Source: DAHUXT01 sp036273675
GTDB taxonomy: Bacteria; Chloroflexota; Ktedonobacteria; Ktedonobacterales; JADMIN01
NCBI GenBank assembly: GCA_036273675.1
Contig: DASUHD010000123.1
Location: forward strand, 62,001-126,000
DNA length: 64,000 nt
Direction: 5' to 3'
Shown: positions 26,314-35,363 of the stretch, one piece after another
Numbering within the stretch: position 1 is the stretch's first letter
Layout: the number at the start of each line of letters is the position of its first letter
Program-made: the position numbers and the translations under genes
Notes under the pieces: model-generated
What the model saw: only the letters and a program-made list of their open reading frames with translations
Told to the model about the DNA's origin: nothing
Databases searched by the model: none

Positions 26314-27099
26314 CTACCACATCACCGCGCCGCCATCGACATTGATCGCCTGCCCGGTGATGCCACCGCTGGTCGTCTGAGCAAGAAAAAGCACGACCCG
26401 CGCCACTTCTTCGGGGGTGACAAGCCGCCGTTGTGGATTTGTGCTCGCGAGGTATGCGCGCGCGTCTTCCTCGCTCATACCAGTGCGAGCGATCATATTG
26501 GCGACGGCCCCGTCGGTCATCGGCGTATCAACATAGCCAGGGCAGACCGAATTGACGGTGACACCGGTGGTCGCCAGCTCGATTGCGACGGTCTTCATCA
26601 GCCCTAACACACCGTGCTTGGAGGCAGCATATGCTGCGGTATAACGGCTGCCAACTTTTCCAGCGACTGAGGCGACGGTGATGATACGACCCCACTCTTG
26701 CGCCACCATCTCCGGAGCCACCGCCTTGGTGACGTAATAGACGCCCGTCAGGTTCAGCGCCAGCAACTGATGCCATATCTCATCAGGATGTCCGAGGAAT
26801 TTAGCGCTCATCGCTTTGCCAGCGTTGTTCACCAGGATGTCAATGCCGCCAAGTTGCGTGTGCGCCGTCTCCACCATCCGCTCGACCTGCGTGACATCGC
26901 TCACATCGCACGAAATGACGACAGCCTTGCGGCCAAGCTGAGCGATCTCCGCCGCCACCTGCTCCAGCTCGTCGGTCCCGCGCGCCGCCAGGGTAACATC
27001 CACACCAGCCTGCGCCAGCGCGAGCGCGGTCGCGCGCCCGATGCCACGGCTAGCGCCTGTGACGAGCGCCCGCTTGCCAGCTATCAAATCATCTGCCAT
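26314..27099 (-). CDS. SDR oxidoreductase (3-hydroxyacyl-CoA dehydrogenase type)
   Basis: 261 residues. TGASRGIGRATALAL cofactor loop, NNAGKAMSAKF, catalytic Ser in VASVAGKVG, YAASKHG, and SVCPGYVDTPMTD. The long GMSEEDARAYLAS insert and NPQRRL segment are seen in hydroxybutyrate-dehydrogenase-like and catabolic SDRs. It likely oxidises the 3-hydroxyacyl-CoA formed by the hydratase gene product. AGGAGG precedes the ATG. Overlaps the monooxygenase/reductase gene by 11 bases. Confidence 0.85.
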   Translation of the reverse strand: MADDLIAGKRALVTGASRGIGRATALALAQAGVDVTLAARGTDELEQVAAEIAQLGRKAVVISCDVSDVTQVERMVETAHTQLGGIDILVNNAGKAMSAKFLGHPDEIWHQLLALNLTGVYYVTKAVAPEMVAQEWGRIITVASVAGKVGSRYTAAYAASKHGVLGLMKTVAIELATTGVTVNSVCPGYVDTPMTDGAVANMIARTGMSEEDARAYLASTNPQRRLVTPEEVARVVLFLAQTTSGGITGQAINVDGGAVMW

Positions 27100-29380
27100 G
27101 TCGCGCCTCCTGCTTCACATGTCGCCTTGTCGAATGCGTGTCGGAACGAATGAGAGTCTCATCAGTTGAAGGCGGTGTTTCTGGTATTATGCCATCCTCA
27201 GGCCAGGGATACTCTAGCAGGCATATGTCAGCCCGCCCTGCCGCCAGCGTTGTGTTGGCCTCATTGGAGGTCAGCAGGTATCCGCCGACCATCGTCGGAA
27301 TGTTAGCCTCGTTGCGCACGCGATCCGCGAGCGGCGTCAGGAAGCCACGGCGGTAAGGCGCGACGGATGCGGGCGTGGTCTGCCCGGCCATCACGGTAAT
27401 GAGATCGCAGCCATGATCCTTCAGTTCGCGCGCCATTGTCACGCCATCTTCAACCGTGAGTCCGCCCGACACACCATCGGTGACGTTGAGCGCCACAGCC
27501 AGCGGACGACTCTCCGGCCAGACGTCGCGCACAGCGTCAAAGACCTCAAGCGGGAAGCGCATCCGGTTGGCGAGGCTGCCGCCAAACGCGTCATCGCGGA
27601 CGTTGGTCAGCGGCGAGAGAAAACTTGCGAGAAGGTAACCATGGGCAGCATGCAACTGCAAGAGATGGAAACCTGCCTCGGCCGCCATGCGCGCTGCCTG
27701 CACGAACTCGTTGCGGATGCGCTCCATCCCGGCTCGGTCGAGCGCTATCGGCGTGACGCCATTTGGCGTATACGGTATCGCTGAGGGGGCGACGAGCGGC
27801 CAACCAGAATCACGAAGTGGCGCATCCAGCCCGCGCCTTCGTGTCTGCATGCTTCCACGACGGCCCGCATGATTGAGCGTGATGCCGAGTTGCGCTCGTA
27901 AGCGCCGACGGAGAGGCGGATGGGGTGGCGCGATGTCTGGGGGTACAAGCAGGTGGCGCATTCTCGGTATGAACTCCGACCATAAAAGCATATGTCTGGT
28001 GTCATACATGCCCGCATCGTACGGCGTAATACGAGCGTCGGACGCCACGGCAACCGGCGGAGTGAGCACCAGTCCAGCGCCTGCCTGAGCCCGCGCGTGA
28101 AGTCGCGACAACAGCGTTGTATAGGGTACGCCGTTGATAGCGCATTCTGTATCGGACACCGTCATCGCCACGCGATTCGCCATGATAACACTGCGCGACG
28201 CAAACGGTGTCAGCCACGGCGGTGGAGCAACCATCAGTCCGGGTACATCCAGCCCTCCGCCTATAGTTCGGTCGAGCGCCTCCACGAACCGGCCATCACG
28301 CAGTCGCAGGTCGTCGTAGCTGATGCGGCCACTACGCGTAAGCAGGTTGAAGGCAAACTGGCGCGACGGCAGATGCCGATAGCGGGCAATGCCTTCGAAA
28401 TAGGCGCGGCTCTCCTGCGCGGCCTGCTGAATCGTTTCGACAATAGGCCGGCGTTCCAGTTCGTAGACTGTCAGCGCCTCGGCGAGATCGCTATGGACGC
28501 TCAGGGCATTGACAAGCGCTATCGCGTCCTCCATCGCCAGCTTAGTACCAGAGCCAATCGAGAAGTGAGCAGTATGCGCGGCATCACCAAGCAAAACCGT
28601 ATTGCCAACATGCCAGACTGCGTTCTTGACGGTCACGAAGCTGATCCACTTCGAGTTGTTGCCAAGCAACTGGTGGCCGTGTAAGTCATCAGCAAATAGC
28701 CGCTCACAATAGGCGATACTCTCGTCCTCGGTCGCGCTGTCCAGACCCGCGCGGAGCCAGGTCGCCTCGTCGGTCTCGACGATGAAGGTGCTGGTCGTCC
28801 CATTGAAAGGATAGGCATGCACCTGGAACAGGCCATGCTCGTTCTCTTGAAAGAGGAATGTGAATGCATCGAGCACCCGGTTGGTACCGAGCCAGATATA
28901 CTTCGATGCGCCATAGTGTAGATTTGGCCGGAAGGTTGGCGCCTGCTGCTGGCGGACAAGACTATTGACGCCATCGGCGGCGATGAAAAGGTCGCAATCT
29001 GGCAACATAGCAAGATCGGTGATATCTGTCTCAAAGCGCATCTCAACGCCCAGCTCAAGGCAACGCTCACGTAGGATATCGAGCAGCGCCTTACGCGCCA
29101 GACCCGCGAATACATGGCCACCGCAACGCATCAACTCGCCACGGAAGCGCGTATCGATCGCATCCCACAGAACGAACTGCTCAGTGATACGCGCATACGT
29201 CGGATAGTCAGCCTCCCGAAACGAAGCCAGCGTTCGGTCAGAGAAAACGACACCCCAGCCGTAGGTGGCGCCCGCAGGGTTGCGCTCGAGAATGGTGATC
29301 TCGGCGTCGGGTCGTGCTTTCTTCAGCAGCAATCCGCAATACATGCCCGCTGGACCAGCGCCCAGAATGACGACCTTCAC
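27089..29380 (-). CDS. Bifunctional aminobenzoyl/salicylyl-CoA-type FAD monooxygenase-OYE reductase
   Basis: 763 residues in two domains. Residues about 1-380 are a class A flavoprotein monooxygenase: ILGAGPAGMYCGLLL, GATYGWGVVFSDRT, DLFIAADGVNS and LLGDAAHTAHFSIGSGTKLAMEDA. Residues about 400-740 are an old-yellow-enzyme barrel: LNHAGRRG, QLHAAHGYLLASFLSP, and a GGSLANRMRF signature. This is the architecture of Azoarcus 2-aminobenzoyl-CoA monooxygenase/reductase, which both hydroxylates and hydrogenates the ring, and of proteins named salicylyl-CoA 5-hydroxylase. GTG at 29380 has AGAG upstream; TTG at 29386 is an alternative. Confidence 0.88.
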   Translation of the reverse strand: MKVVILGAGPAGMYCGLLLKKARPDAEITILERNPAGATYGWGVVFSDRTLASFREADYPTYARITEQFVLWDAIDTRFRGELMRCGGHVFAGLARKALLDILRERCLELGVEMRFETDITDLAMLPDCDLFIAADGVNSLVRQQQAPTFRPNLHYGASKYIWLGTNRVLDAFTFLFQENEHGLFQVHAYPFNGTTSTFIVETDEATWLRAGLDSATEDESIAYCERLFADDLHGHQLLGNNSKWISFVTVKNAVWHVGNTVLLGDAAHTAHFSIGSGTKLAMEDAIALVNALSVHSDLAEALTVYELERRPIVETIQQAAQESRAYFEGIARYRHLPSRQFAFNLLTRSGRISYDDLRLRDGRFVEALDRTIGGGLDVPGLMVAPPPWLTPFASRSVIMANRVAMTVSDTECAINGVPYTTLLSRLHARAQAGAGLVLTPPVAVASDARITPYDAGMYDTRHMLLWSEFIPRMRHLLVPPDIAPPHPPLRRRLRAQLGITLNHAGRRGSMQTRRRGLDAPLRDSGWPLVAPSAIPYTPNGVTPIALDRAGMERIRNEFVQAARMAAEAGFHLLQLHAAHGYLLASFLSPLTNVRDDAFGGSLANRMRFPLEVFDAVRDVWPESRPLAVALNVTDGVSGGLTVEDGVTMARELKDHGCDLITVMAGQTTPASVAPYRRGFLTPLADRVRNEANIPTMVGGYLLTSNEANTTLAAGRADICLLEYPWPEDGIIPETPPSTDETLIRSDTHSTRRHVKQEARHGR

Positions 29381-29424
29381 GCGCAACTCTTTTCGTAGAT
29401 GACAGACTCGGCTCGGTCTATCGG

Positions 29425-30273
29425 TCAGCCAGCGAAGACGGCGGCGAGACGATCCAATTGGGCGGGATGCGCCACTGCCGGAAAGAGCACCAGATCCTCG
29501 CAGCCAGCCTCAGCGTATCCTCGCACAAATTGAGCGACCGATTGCGGCGTCGTCAGCAGTTCGGTGACGATACGCTCGACATAGGGTCCAGTGAAGGCGT
29601 AGTAATCGCGCATGTAAGCGATTCCTGTGGCAACGGTCTCGTCATCGCCGAGCGCGAAATACCCCTGTCCCCACAGTCGCGGCTTCCCTGGGCGGCCAGC
29701 ATCGGCCCAGGCGGCGCGCGCTTTATCGGCGGCACGTGCAAAGGCGCGTGGTGGTCCACCACCATGAACGTAGCCATCGGCATAGCGCGCTACGCGGGCA
29801 AACGTGACATCACTGCCCCCACCCATCAATATATCCGGCGTGGATGGCGCATCAAGAGGCATCGCCATTGGTCGCTGTTCCCAGAGATCACGGATCGACG
29901 CCAACTGCTCAGCCAGACGCCGCCCACGCGTGCTGTAGTCGACTCCAGCGGCCTCGTAGTCATCTTTGCGCGCACCAACCGCTACGCCAAGCGAGAGACG
30001 GCCGCCAGAGAGCGCATGCGCCGAGAGCGACTGCCGCGCCAGCAGGGCTGTGTTGCGCAGAGGGCTGACGACAATCATCGTGACCAGCTGGATACTTGAT
30101 GTAACTGCCGATGCGGCCGCCAACGCGGCCAGAGGATCATAGCCATCATAGGCGATGCGATCCAGCACGCCAAGGCTACCTAATCCCTGCGCCTCGGCGC
30201 TCTGCGCCCAGTCAATGACGAGTTTCCCGCTGACCCCAGGAAACGTCGTGGGCAGCCCAACACCTACGCGCAT
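29425..30273 (-). CDS. LLM-class flavin-dependent oxidoreductase
   Basis: 282 residues. Luciferase-like TIM barrel: RVGVGLPTTFPGVSG, LGSLGVLDRIAYDGYDPLAALAAA, LVTMIVVSPLRNTALLARQ, LGVAVGARKDDYEAAGV. These enzymes use FMNH2 or F420. The KDDYEAAG and GGGSDVTFARVARYADGYVHGG segments are typical of F420-type members, but the cofactor is not sure. GGGGAGG lies upstream; GTG at 30279 is also possible. It is the first gene of the leftward catabolic run, 44 bases before the monooxygenase/reductase, so probably in the same operon. Confidence 0.8.
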   Translation of the reverse strand: MRVGVGLPTTFPGVSGKLVIDWAQSAEAQGLGSLGVLDRIAYDGYDPLAALAAASAVTSSIQLVTMIVVSPLRNTALLARQSLSAHALSGGRLSLGVAVGARKDDYEAAGVDYSTRGRRLAEQLASIRDLWEQRPMAMPLDAPSTPDILMGGGSDVTFARVARYADGYVHGGGPPRAFARAADKARAAWADAGRPGKPRLWGQGYFALGDDETVATGIAYMRDYYAFTGPYVERIVTELLTTPQSVAQFVRGYAEAGCEDLVLFPAVAHPAQLDRLAAVFAG

Positions 30274-30413
30274 CGTCACTCATCCTCCCCATTGAGGCAA
30301 GCAATCATTACCGGCGGATCAACTCTTCGGCCAAGCGGTCCACGGATGCTTTCAACTTAACACAAATTGCAAGTCCGCTGACGACGGAAATACGTACCAG
30401 CACACGGATACAC

Positions 30414-32624
30414 CTATCCCGCGCGGAGCGCCTGTGCCTGAGCTTTGTCGGCGCGAGCCGTGGCATGCCCAGCGGCGGTTGTCGCCTCGGCAGCTTTTGC
30501 CGCCGCTTTCGCGTTCCAGGCGCGGTCGAAATCGCCCCAGGCAGCTGGTTCAAAGGTGCGAATGCGCCAGCGCCATGACTCGCATCGCGCGCTACATTCT
30601 TCCACCACAGCCTGGCGCCACGCCATGTAGCCAGCCTCACCATGGGCAGCCGTCTCTACCAGCAACGCGGTGGCGTCGAGCAATGCGGTTTGCAGATGCT
30701 CGGCACGCTCGCCCATCTCCGCGAAGTGGCTCACCTCACCCTGCATCACGAGCGCGCCATTGCGCGCCGCGTGGTCGCCAAATGACTCGGCCCAGTCGGT
30801 AAGAAGGGTTTCCCATGCCAGCGACGCACGTTCGATAGCAGTCCGCACCTCAGTGAGAGCACGGCTGGCGGCAGTTCCCGCGTTAGCAGGACGGCTGCTT
30901 GACCGTCGTGAACGCCGCAATGAAGCAAGCCTATGGTCCACGGCGTCAACCGCATCAAGCATCGCCTTCCGGGTAGCATTCGCGGCTTCGGCGCGCGCCT
31001 GCATGTCGTCTAGCTGTCGCTCGCGCTCGCGCTCATGCGCCGACGCCAAACTGGCCAAAAGGCTTTCGAGGGCGAATCGATCAAGAATCCGGACTCCAAG
31101 TTGCTCTGCTGCTTGAGCGGCCTGCTCAGTCGCGGGAGCCGTCGAGAACACCATTCGAGAAATCGAGCGTTGCTCCGGCGCTAGATGTGCGGCTGCCTGA
31201 CGTAGTGCCGCTTCATCGAGAGCCTTATCCGTTGGACGGACAGCAGCAGCGACCAACTTCCCTGTTGCTGACTCTCCTTGCCAGACTCCAAGCGCGCCAA
31301 CACTTCGCCGCGATTCTACGGTTATCCCCTGGTTCGAGAGCAGCCAGTCCATCGCCATGAGCCAGATATCTTGTGGGAGCGCCTCAAGATGACGCACGGT
31401 CAGTATATCGTTAGCCGCCAGCGCCAGTGCCGCCTTTTGCGAGGCGGCCAGACGATCAACCGTTAACCCGCACTTCGCGCAGGTCACCTGCTCTGGCTCG
31501 CCGCAAGCGGCGCATCCCCAGGCGCCACAGTGCTTACACGCCATCGCGCATTCAGCGCAGAGCGCATGGCCAGCATCGCAGACATAGCCAGTTTGCATGT
31601 TTCTCCCGCAGACACAGCAGTCTGGCAGAAATACCTGCTGCCGCCCCAGGTCCACACCAACCAGTAGTTCGGCGTGTCCTTTAGACGGGTGTAGCGCGAC
31701 TTGAGCGAGACTCGAGGTTATGAAACAGGCGCTTTCCAGTTGCGCCTCAACATCCACCGCATAGACCTCAGAGAGCGCGGAGAGTTCGCGTTTCCTGCCA
31801 ACCTTGGCGGCTCGCGCGATCTCTTGTGATTCACGTTGAAGCCGGTCAAACGTAGTGGCAACTTCTTCCAGTCTTCGGCGATATTCATTGAGCGATCGCT
31901 GCCGCAGGAAAATACCCGTCGCCGCGAGGGAGTCATGTAGAATCCGCTCGGCGCATGCGCGTGAGTGCGCCAATCGCGGCGCGTAATCCGAGGGAACACT
32001 ATCGGGCTGAGCGGATGCCAACGCCATATCTGATAGCACCGTCACTGGCTGGCCAGACGCGATGTCGATCGCCTCTCGCATCCACACATCCTGGCGCCCC
32101 TGACGGTCTCGCGCGACCACGAGGTAGGCAAGCTCGACAGCAACCGACTCTTCCTGTCGCACCACCCGCGCAGAGAGCGGGCCAGATGTCCGCCAATGCA
32201 ATGCCATGCGCCCCTGCTCGATGGCAAGCGCGACCGGGTCAGCCGCGGGCGTCAGCCGCAACGCAGTGAGCCGGGAGCGGGCAGCAATATCGTCGAGCAT
32301 CGCGGCGAGGGCGTCGCTGCCCTCAACCAAAAGCGTCATAGTCTCATCGGAGCGCGCCTTTGCCAGCGACGTGGTGTAGCGTATCAGACTGCCATCCGGC
32401 AGCGTGGCGGAAAGTACATCGTCATCCTCCACGCGCACTCGCCCACCTATAGACTGAAGATAGTCGCGAGCAAGCATCAGCAGATCACCAGTGAGTTGTC
32501 GTGGCTGGCCAATACGTCCGCTGGTTGTGGGCGCGCGCTGAACGATGTCTACACGGGTCGGTGTGGGCGACGGCGCCGCGACCGTTGACTGCCGCTGACG
32601 GCGACGCTGCCAGAACCATCTCAT
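30414..32624 (-). CDS. Large Cys-rich protein with degenerate Mrr-like region, coupled to an SNF2 helicase
   Basis: 736 residues, no named family recognised. Residues 45-235 are an alpha/beta domain; 245-285 a charged helix; 336-385 a Cys cluster with C336, C337, C339, C349, H353, C356, C359, C363, C366, C371, C374, C382 and C385, enough for two or three zinc sites. Residues about 422-525 look like a Mrr-type PD-(D/E)xK core (WLLSNQGITVESRR, VFSTAPATEQAAQAAEQLGVRILDRFALESLL), but the expected Asp and ExK positions read G and AAVR. Helical C-terminus with Arg/Ala-rich tail. The ATG overlaps the helicase stop by 4 bases. A DNA-binding adaptor for the helicase is inferred. Confidence 0.65.
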   Translation of the reverse strand: MRWFWQRRRQRQSTVAAPSPTPTRVDIVQRAPTTSGRIGQPRQLTGDLLMLARDYLQSIGGRVRVEDDDVLSATLPDGSLIRYTTSLAKARSDETMTLLVEGSDALAAMLDDIAARSRLTALRLTPAADPVALAIEQGRMALHWRTSGPLSARVVRQEESVAVELAYLVVARDRQGRQDVWMREAIDIASGQPVTVLSDMALASAQPDSVPSDYAPRLAHSRACAERILHDSLAATGIFLRQRSLNEYRRRLEEVATTFDRLQRESQEIARAAKVGRKRELSALSEVYAVDVEAQLESACFITSSLAQVALHPSKGHAELLVGVDLGRQQVFLPDCCVCGRNMQTGYVCDAGHALCAECAMACKHCGAWGCAACGEPEQVTCAKCGLTVDRLAASQKAALALAANDILTVRHLEALPQDIWLMAMDWLLSNQGITVESRRSVGALGVWQGESATGKLVAAAVRPTDKALDEAALRQAAAHLAPEQRSISRMVFSTAPATEQAAQAAEQLGVRILDRFALESLLASLASAHERERERQLDDMQARAEAANATRKAMLDAVDAVDHRLASLRRSRRSSSRPANAGTAASRALTEVRTAIERASLAWETLLTDWAESFGDHAARNGALVMQGEVSHFAEMGERAEHLQTALLDATALLVETAAHGEAGYMAWRQAVVEECSARCESWRWRIRTFEPAAWGDFDRAWNAKAAAKAAEATTAAGHATARADKAQAQALRAG

Positions 32625-34459
32625 CGCAGCACCTCCGCCGTTAGGGATTCCGCCGCCGTTTGGCGCTCGCGCGCACTCAACAGATCATCTCCCAGTTCTG
32701 CCATCCCTCGACGTAATTTCGTCCGATCATCGGTGTGAAGCAACAGTTCGAGGATACGCTCTTCGAGGTCGAACTCGCCTTCCTGCACTTCTGAGAGTAC
32801 AGTCTCAAGCGCGCCGACCGTCATCGTGAAGAGTGAGATCTTTTGGTACAGGAGCCGCACCACATAATCGTCTATGGTCTCGTGCAGGACAAAATTGAGC
32901 ACACGAACATCCCGTGATTGCCCCAACCGATGCACTCGCCCAATCCGTTGCTCGATGCGCATGGGGTTCCAGTGGAGATCATAGTTCACCACAATGTGAC
33001 AGCGTTCGTGCAGGTTCAGGCCCTCGGCGCCTGCGTCGGTAGCGATCAGGGTTTGCAGCCCACCACCATTGAAGCGTTGGACAAGTGTCTCGCGCTCGGA
33101 GCGACTGAGCGCGCCAACGTACGACTCTGCGCTTCGTCCCCGCGACCGAATCACCTCGCGCAATCGCGCCGCTGTCTCCAGGCGTAAGGTGAAAATCAAC
33201 ACCGGTTCGTCTTGCAGTTCGGCCAGAACATCGAGCAGAGTAGCCTCTTTTGCACTGACAATAGCGGCGCAACGATCAGCCAGCGCGAGCAACTCCCCCC
33301 GCTCATCGGGATGCTTGTCCGCACGCGCGCGCAGTGATCGCTCAATTGCCTGGGGACTGCTACTCAACGACTGTTGCAACGCCATGATTTCTCGAATGAC
33401 CGCGCCGCGATTCACCTTGCTGGATCCGACAGGCGCACGGCGAAAGAGCGCGCGCAAATAGTTCGTGATGTCCGAGATCAGCGCGTCTTCCGCGGGAGTC
33501 GCTCGAATACTGCGTGTATCCACCGTCCTCCCAGCAAAGGCAATGTCCGTGTCGCTCCGGCGGGTGCGGCACATATGTTCGCGCGCAAGAGTTCGCAGTT
33601 CCGCGAGACGGCCGGGGCGCACCACGCGGCATGTGCCAGGGTCCGCAACATACTCTGTTTCGAATTCACGCTGCGTGCCGAGACGGCCGGGAACCGCGAG
33701 ATCAATCAAACTGTAAAGATCAGTAATGCGATTGGCCACCGGCGTAGCGGTCAGCAACAGCCGCCATGTGCTTCGTAACTCGCTTACGCATTGCCTGCGT
33801 CGTGAGGATGGATTCGCCAGCAGGTGCGCCTCATCGGCAATCACGCAATCCCACGAGTGGCTATTGATGCGCGCAAACGAACGCACAAACTGCGGCAGTG
33901 AGCAAATAACCCGCGGTTCGACCTCGAAACCGCGAAAGCGCTTTTCGTCGGTCAACACGAAGTCCTCGTCGAAGCGCTCACGCAGCTCCTGCTGCCACTG
34001 ACTCAGCAGCGACTTTGGGGCCAACACCAGCGCCGTGCGCACCAGCCCACGCAATGCAAGCTCCTTGTAGATAAGACCCGCCTCAATCGTTTTCCCAAGC
34101 CCCACTTCATCCGCGAGTATCGCCGCTGGCGCTTTCTCGCGCAACACTTGCTCAACCACCCGTAACTGGTAGCTATGAGGGCGGACGCGGTCGTAGAGCA
34201 CCGCCGGGGCAAGCAGCCGATCGAATGACGCGGCGATACGGTGTCGCTGAGCGCGCAGGGCCAGCGAATACCACTGGTGAGATGCTGACTGCGGTCCCGG
34301 TTCGGATGTGGGTGTCGCACGCGCTTGAGAGAAAGGATCGGTAAAAGTCACACGGATTGGAGGATCGACGGAATCAGTAGCAAGTAGTCGTGGCGCTGGT
34401 TTTTGCACAGATTCGTCCATTTCGCACAGACCCCGCCGCAGGGAGGAGGTCAGATGCAC
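32621..34459 (-). CDS. SNF2-family DEAH helicase/translocase
   Basis: 612 residues. SF2 motifs: Q-like HSYQLRVVEQV, Walker A ADEVGLGKTIEAG (about 116-128), LVLAPKSLLSQWQQEL, DEAH (209-212), LLLTATPVANR, then VLIFTLRLETAARL, TDAGAEGLNLHERCHIVVNYD, and QRIGRVHRLGQSRDV. This is the HepA/RapA-like SNF2 subset that translocates on dsDNA. A later ATG at 34420 is an equally possible start. The partner downstream is coupled (ATGA). A RapA role in RNA polymerase recycling or a defence or repair role are both open. Confidence 0.85.
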   Translation of the reverse strand: MHLTSSLRRGLCEMDESVQKPAPRLLATDSVDPPIRVTFTDPFSQARATPTSEPGPQSASHQWYSLALRAQRHRIAASFDRLLAPAVLYDRVRPHSYQLRVVEQVLREKAPAAILADEVGLGKTIEAGLIYKELALRGLVRTALVLAPKSLLSQWQQELRERFDEDFVLTDEKRFRGFEVEPRVICSLPQFVRSFARINSHSWDCVIADEAHLLANPSSRRRQCVSELRSTWRLLLTATPVANRITDLYSLIDLAVPGRLGTQREFETEYVADPGTCRVVRPGRLAELRTLAREHMCRTRRSDTDIAFAGRTVDTRSIRATPAEDALISDITNYLRALFRRAPVGSSKVNRGAVIREIMALQQSLSSSPQAIERSLRARADKHPDERGELLALADRCAAIVSAKEATLLDVLAELQDEPVLIFTLRLETAARLREVIRSRGRSAESYVGALSRSERETLVQRFNGGGLQTLIATDAGAEGLNLHERCHIVVNYDLHWNPMRIEQRIGRVHRLGQSRDVRVLNFVLHETIDDYVVRLLYQKISLFTMTVGALETVLSEVQEGEFDLEERILELLLHTDDRTKLRRGMAELGDDLLSARERQTAAESLTAEVLR

Positions 34460-34886
34460 TGGTTGGCCTCTAGTAAGCGGTGGCAGTATATCACGAAGCT
34501 GGCGAACGTTTCATGGGAGGACTAGCAGGCACAGGCTCAAACTCCTAAAAGTGGTCGCTGTTATGTTTGCCGACGGTTTTATGAGAGTCTTCACATACTG
34601 TTTGATCTGACCGACAAGTTTATGGAACCTTGTGATACCAAGTGACGTATTAAATGCAGGAGCAAGCAAAACCTATTGATTGAGCAAGCTCTTTCAGCAT
34701 GCGTGTTTGCATGTGACGCTTCACGATAGATAGACGGTTTCCAGCGTCACCGCTGGACCGGTTACTGGCACATCAGTACGTGTATATATCTCAATATATC
34801 GCGAACCCAGGCTGATCCCATCCTCCGGTCTATGCGCTAGGACGTCGCCGCCGCACAACGAGGAAAGACCGACGAGGAGAGTAACA
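34460..34886. other. Intergenic region, AT-rich, between the helicase pair and the KGG gene
   Basis: Two divergent transcripts start here. No convincing gene is seen. There is a small hairpin CCAGCG-TCAC-CGCTGG at 34741-34756, and an AT-rich run (TATATATCTCAATATATC, about 34781-34800) that may hold the promoter of the stress gene; no clear -35 box was found. GAGGAAAGACCGACGAGGAG at 34860-34879 supplies a strong ribosome site for the gene at 34887. Confidence 0.5.
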
Positions 34887-35183
34887 ATGGCAGACATCGA
34901 GAAGGTTGGCAAGAAGCGTGGGCCAGTCGCCGGCACTGAGGAAGCGCGCCGTGGCGGCGAGGCAGTCCGCAAGAAATACGGGCGTGAGTTCTACTCTCGC
35001 ATCGGAAAAAAGGGCGGCGACACCGTGCGGCGCGAACATGGCTCAGAGTTTTACGCGGAAATTGGCCGTAAGGGCGGCGAGCAGACCAAGAATCGCCAGG
35101 GTTCCGAGTTTTATGCCCGCATCGGCCGTATCGGCGGCCAGCGCAATCGCGCGCGCGTCCAGCCAGATCACAACAAAAAGTAA
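34887..35183 (+). CDS. KGG/LEA-type stress protein (GsiB-like) with 20-residue repeats
   Basis: 98 residues, very hydrophilic. Three tandem copies of a 20-residue unit with conserved GG, EFY and RIGKKGG, at periods 23, 43 and 63, ending with GG at 83. This is the KGG or Em/LEA group 1 motif seen in Bacillus GsiB, known for glucose-starvation and general stress induction and for desiccation protection in plants. No signal peptide. It follows a strong ribosome site (GAGGAG). It is probably monocistronic, ending at the hairpin at 35262. Confidence 0.9.
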   Translation: MADIEKVGKKRGPVAGTEEARRGGEAVRKKYGREFYSRIGKKGGDTVRREHGSEFYAEIGRKGGEQTKNRQGSEFYARIGRIGGQRNRARVQPDHNKK

Positions 35184-35261
35184 GCGACTCGCGCGTCGGA
35201 GTGATTTAGCGGTGGGTACTTTGTCCACCCGATGTGGCCGCCTCGGAAGCGCATCTATCCC

Positions 35262-35299
35262 ACAAGGGCGAAATGGAGCCATGCCTCCTTCGCCCTTGT
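35262..35299 (+). terminator. Terminator-like hairpin after the KGG gene
   Basis: Perfect 11-bp arms ACAAGGGCGAA (35262-35272) and TTCGCCCTTGT (35289-35299) with further GGAG/CTCC pairing inside. It ends in CTTTCCTCC, so the T run is weak. It also lies before the end of accA, so it could serve both directions. Confidence 0.55.
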
Positions 35300-35363
35300 C
35301 TTTCCTCCTGCCACAATGTATTCGTAAATACTATGTCACAGCAGGTCATAACGCGAGGGGGCT

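Noticed and set aside
34741..34756. CCAGCG-TCAC-CGCTGG hairpin
   Set aside because: Only 6 bp, no T run and not adjacent to a gene start; too weak to call an operator or terminator.
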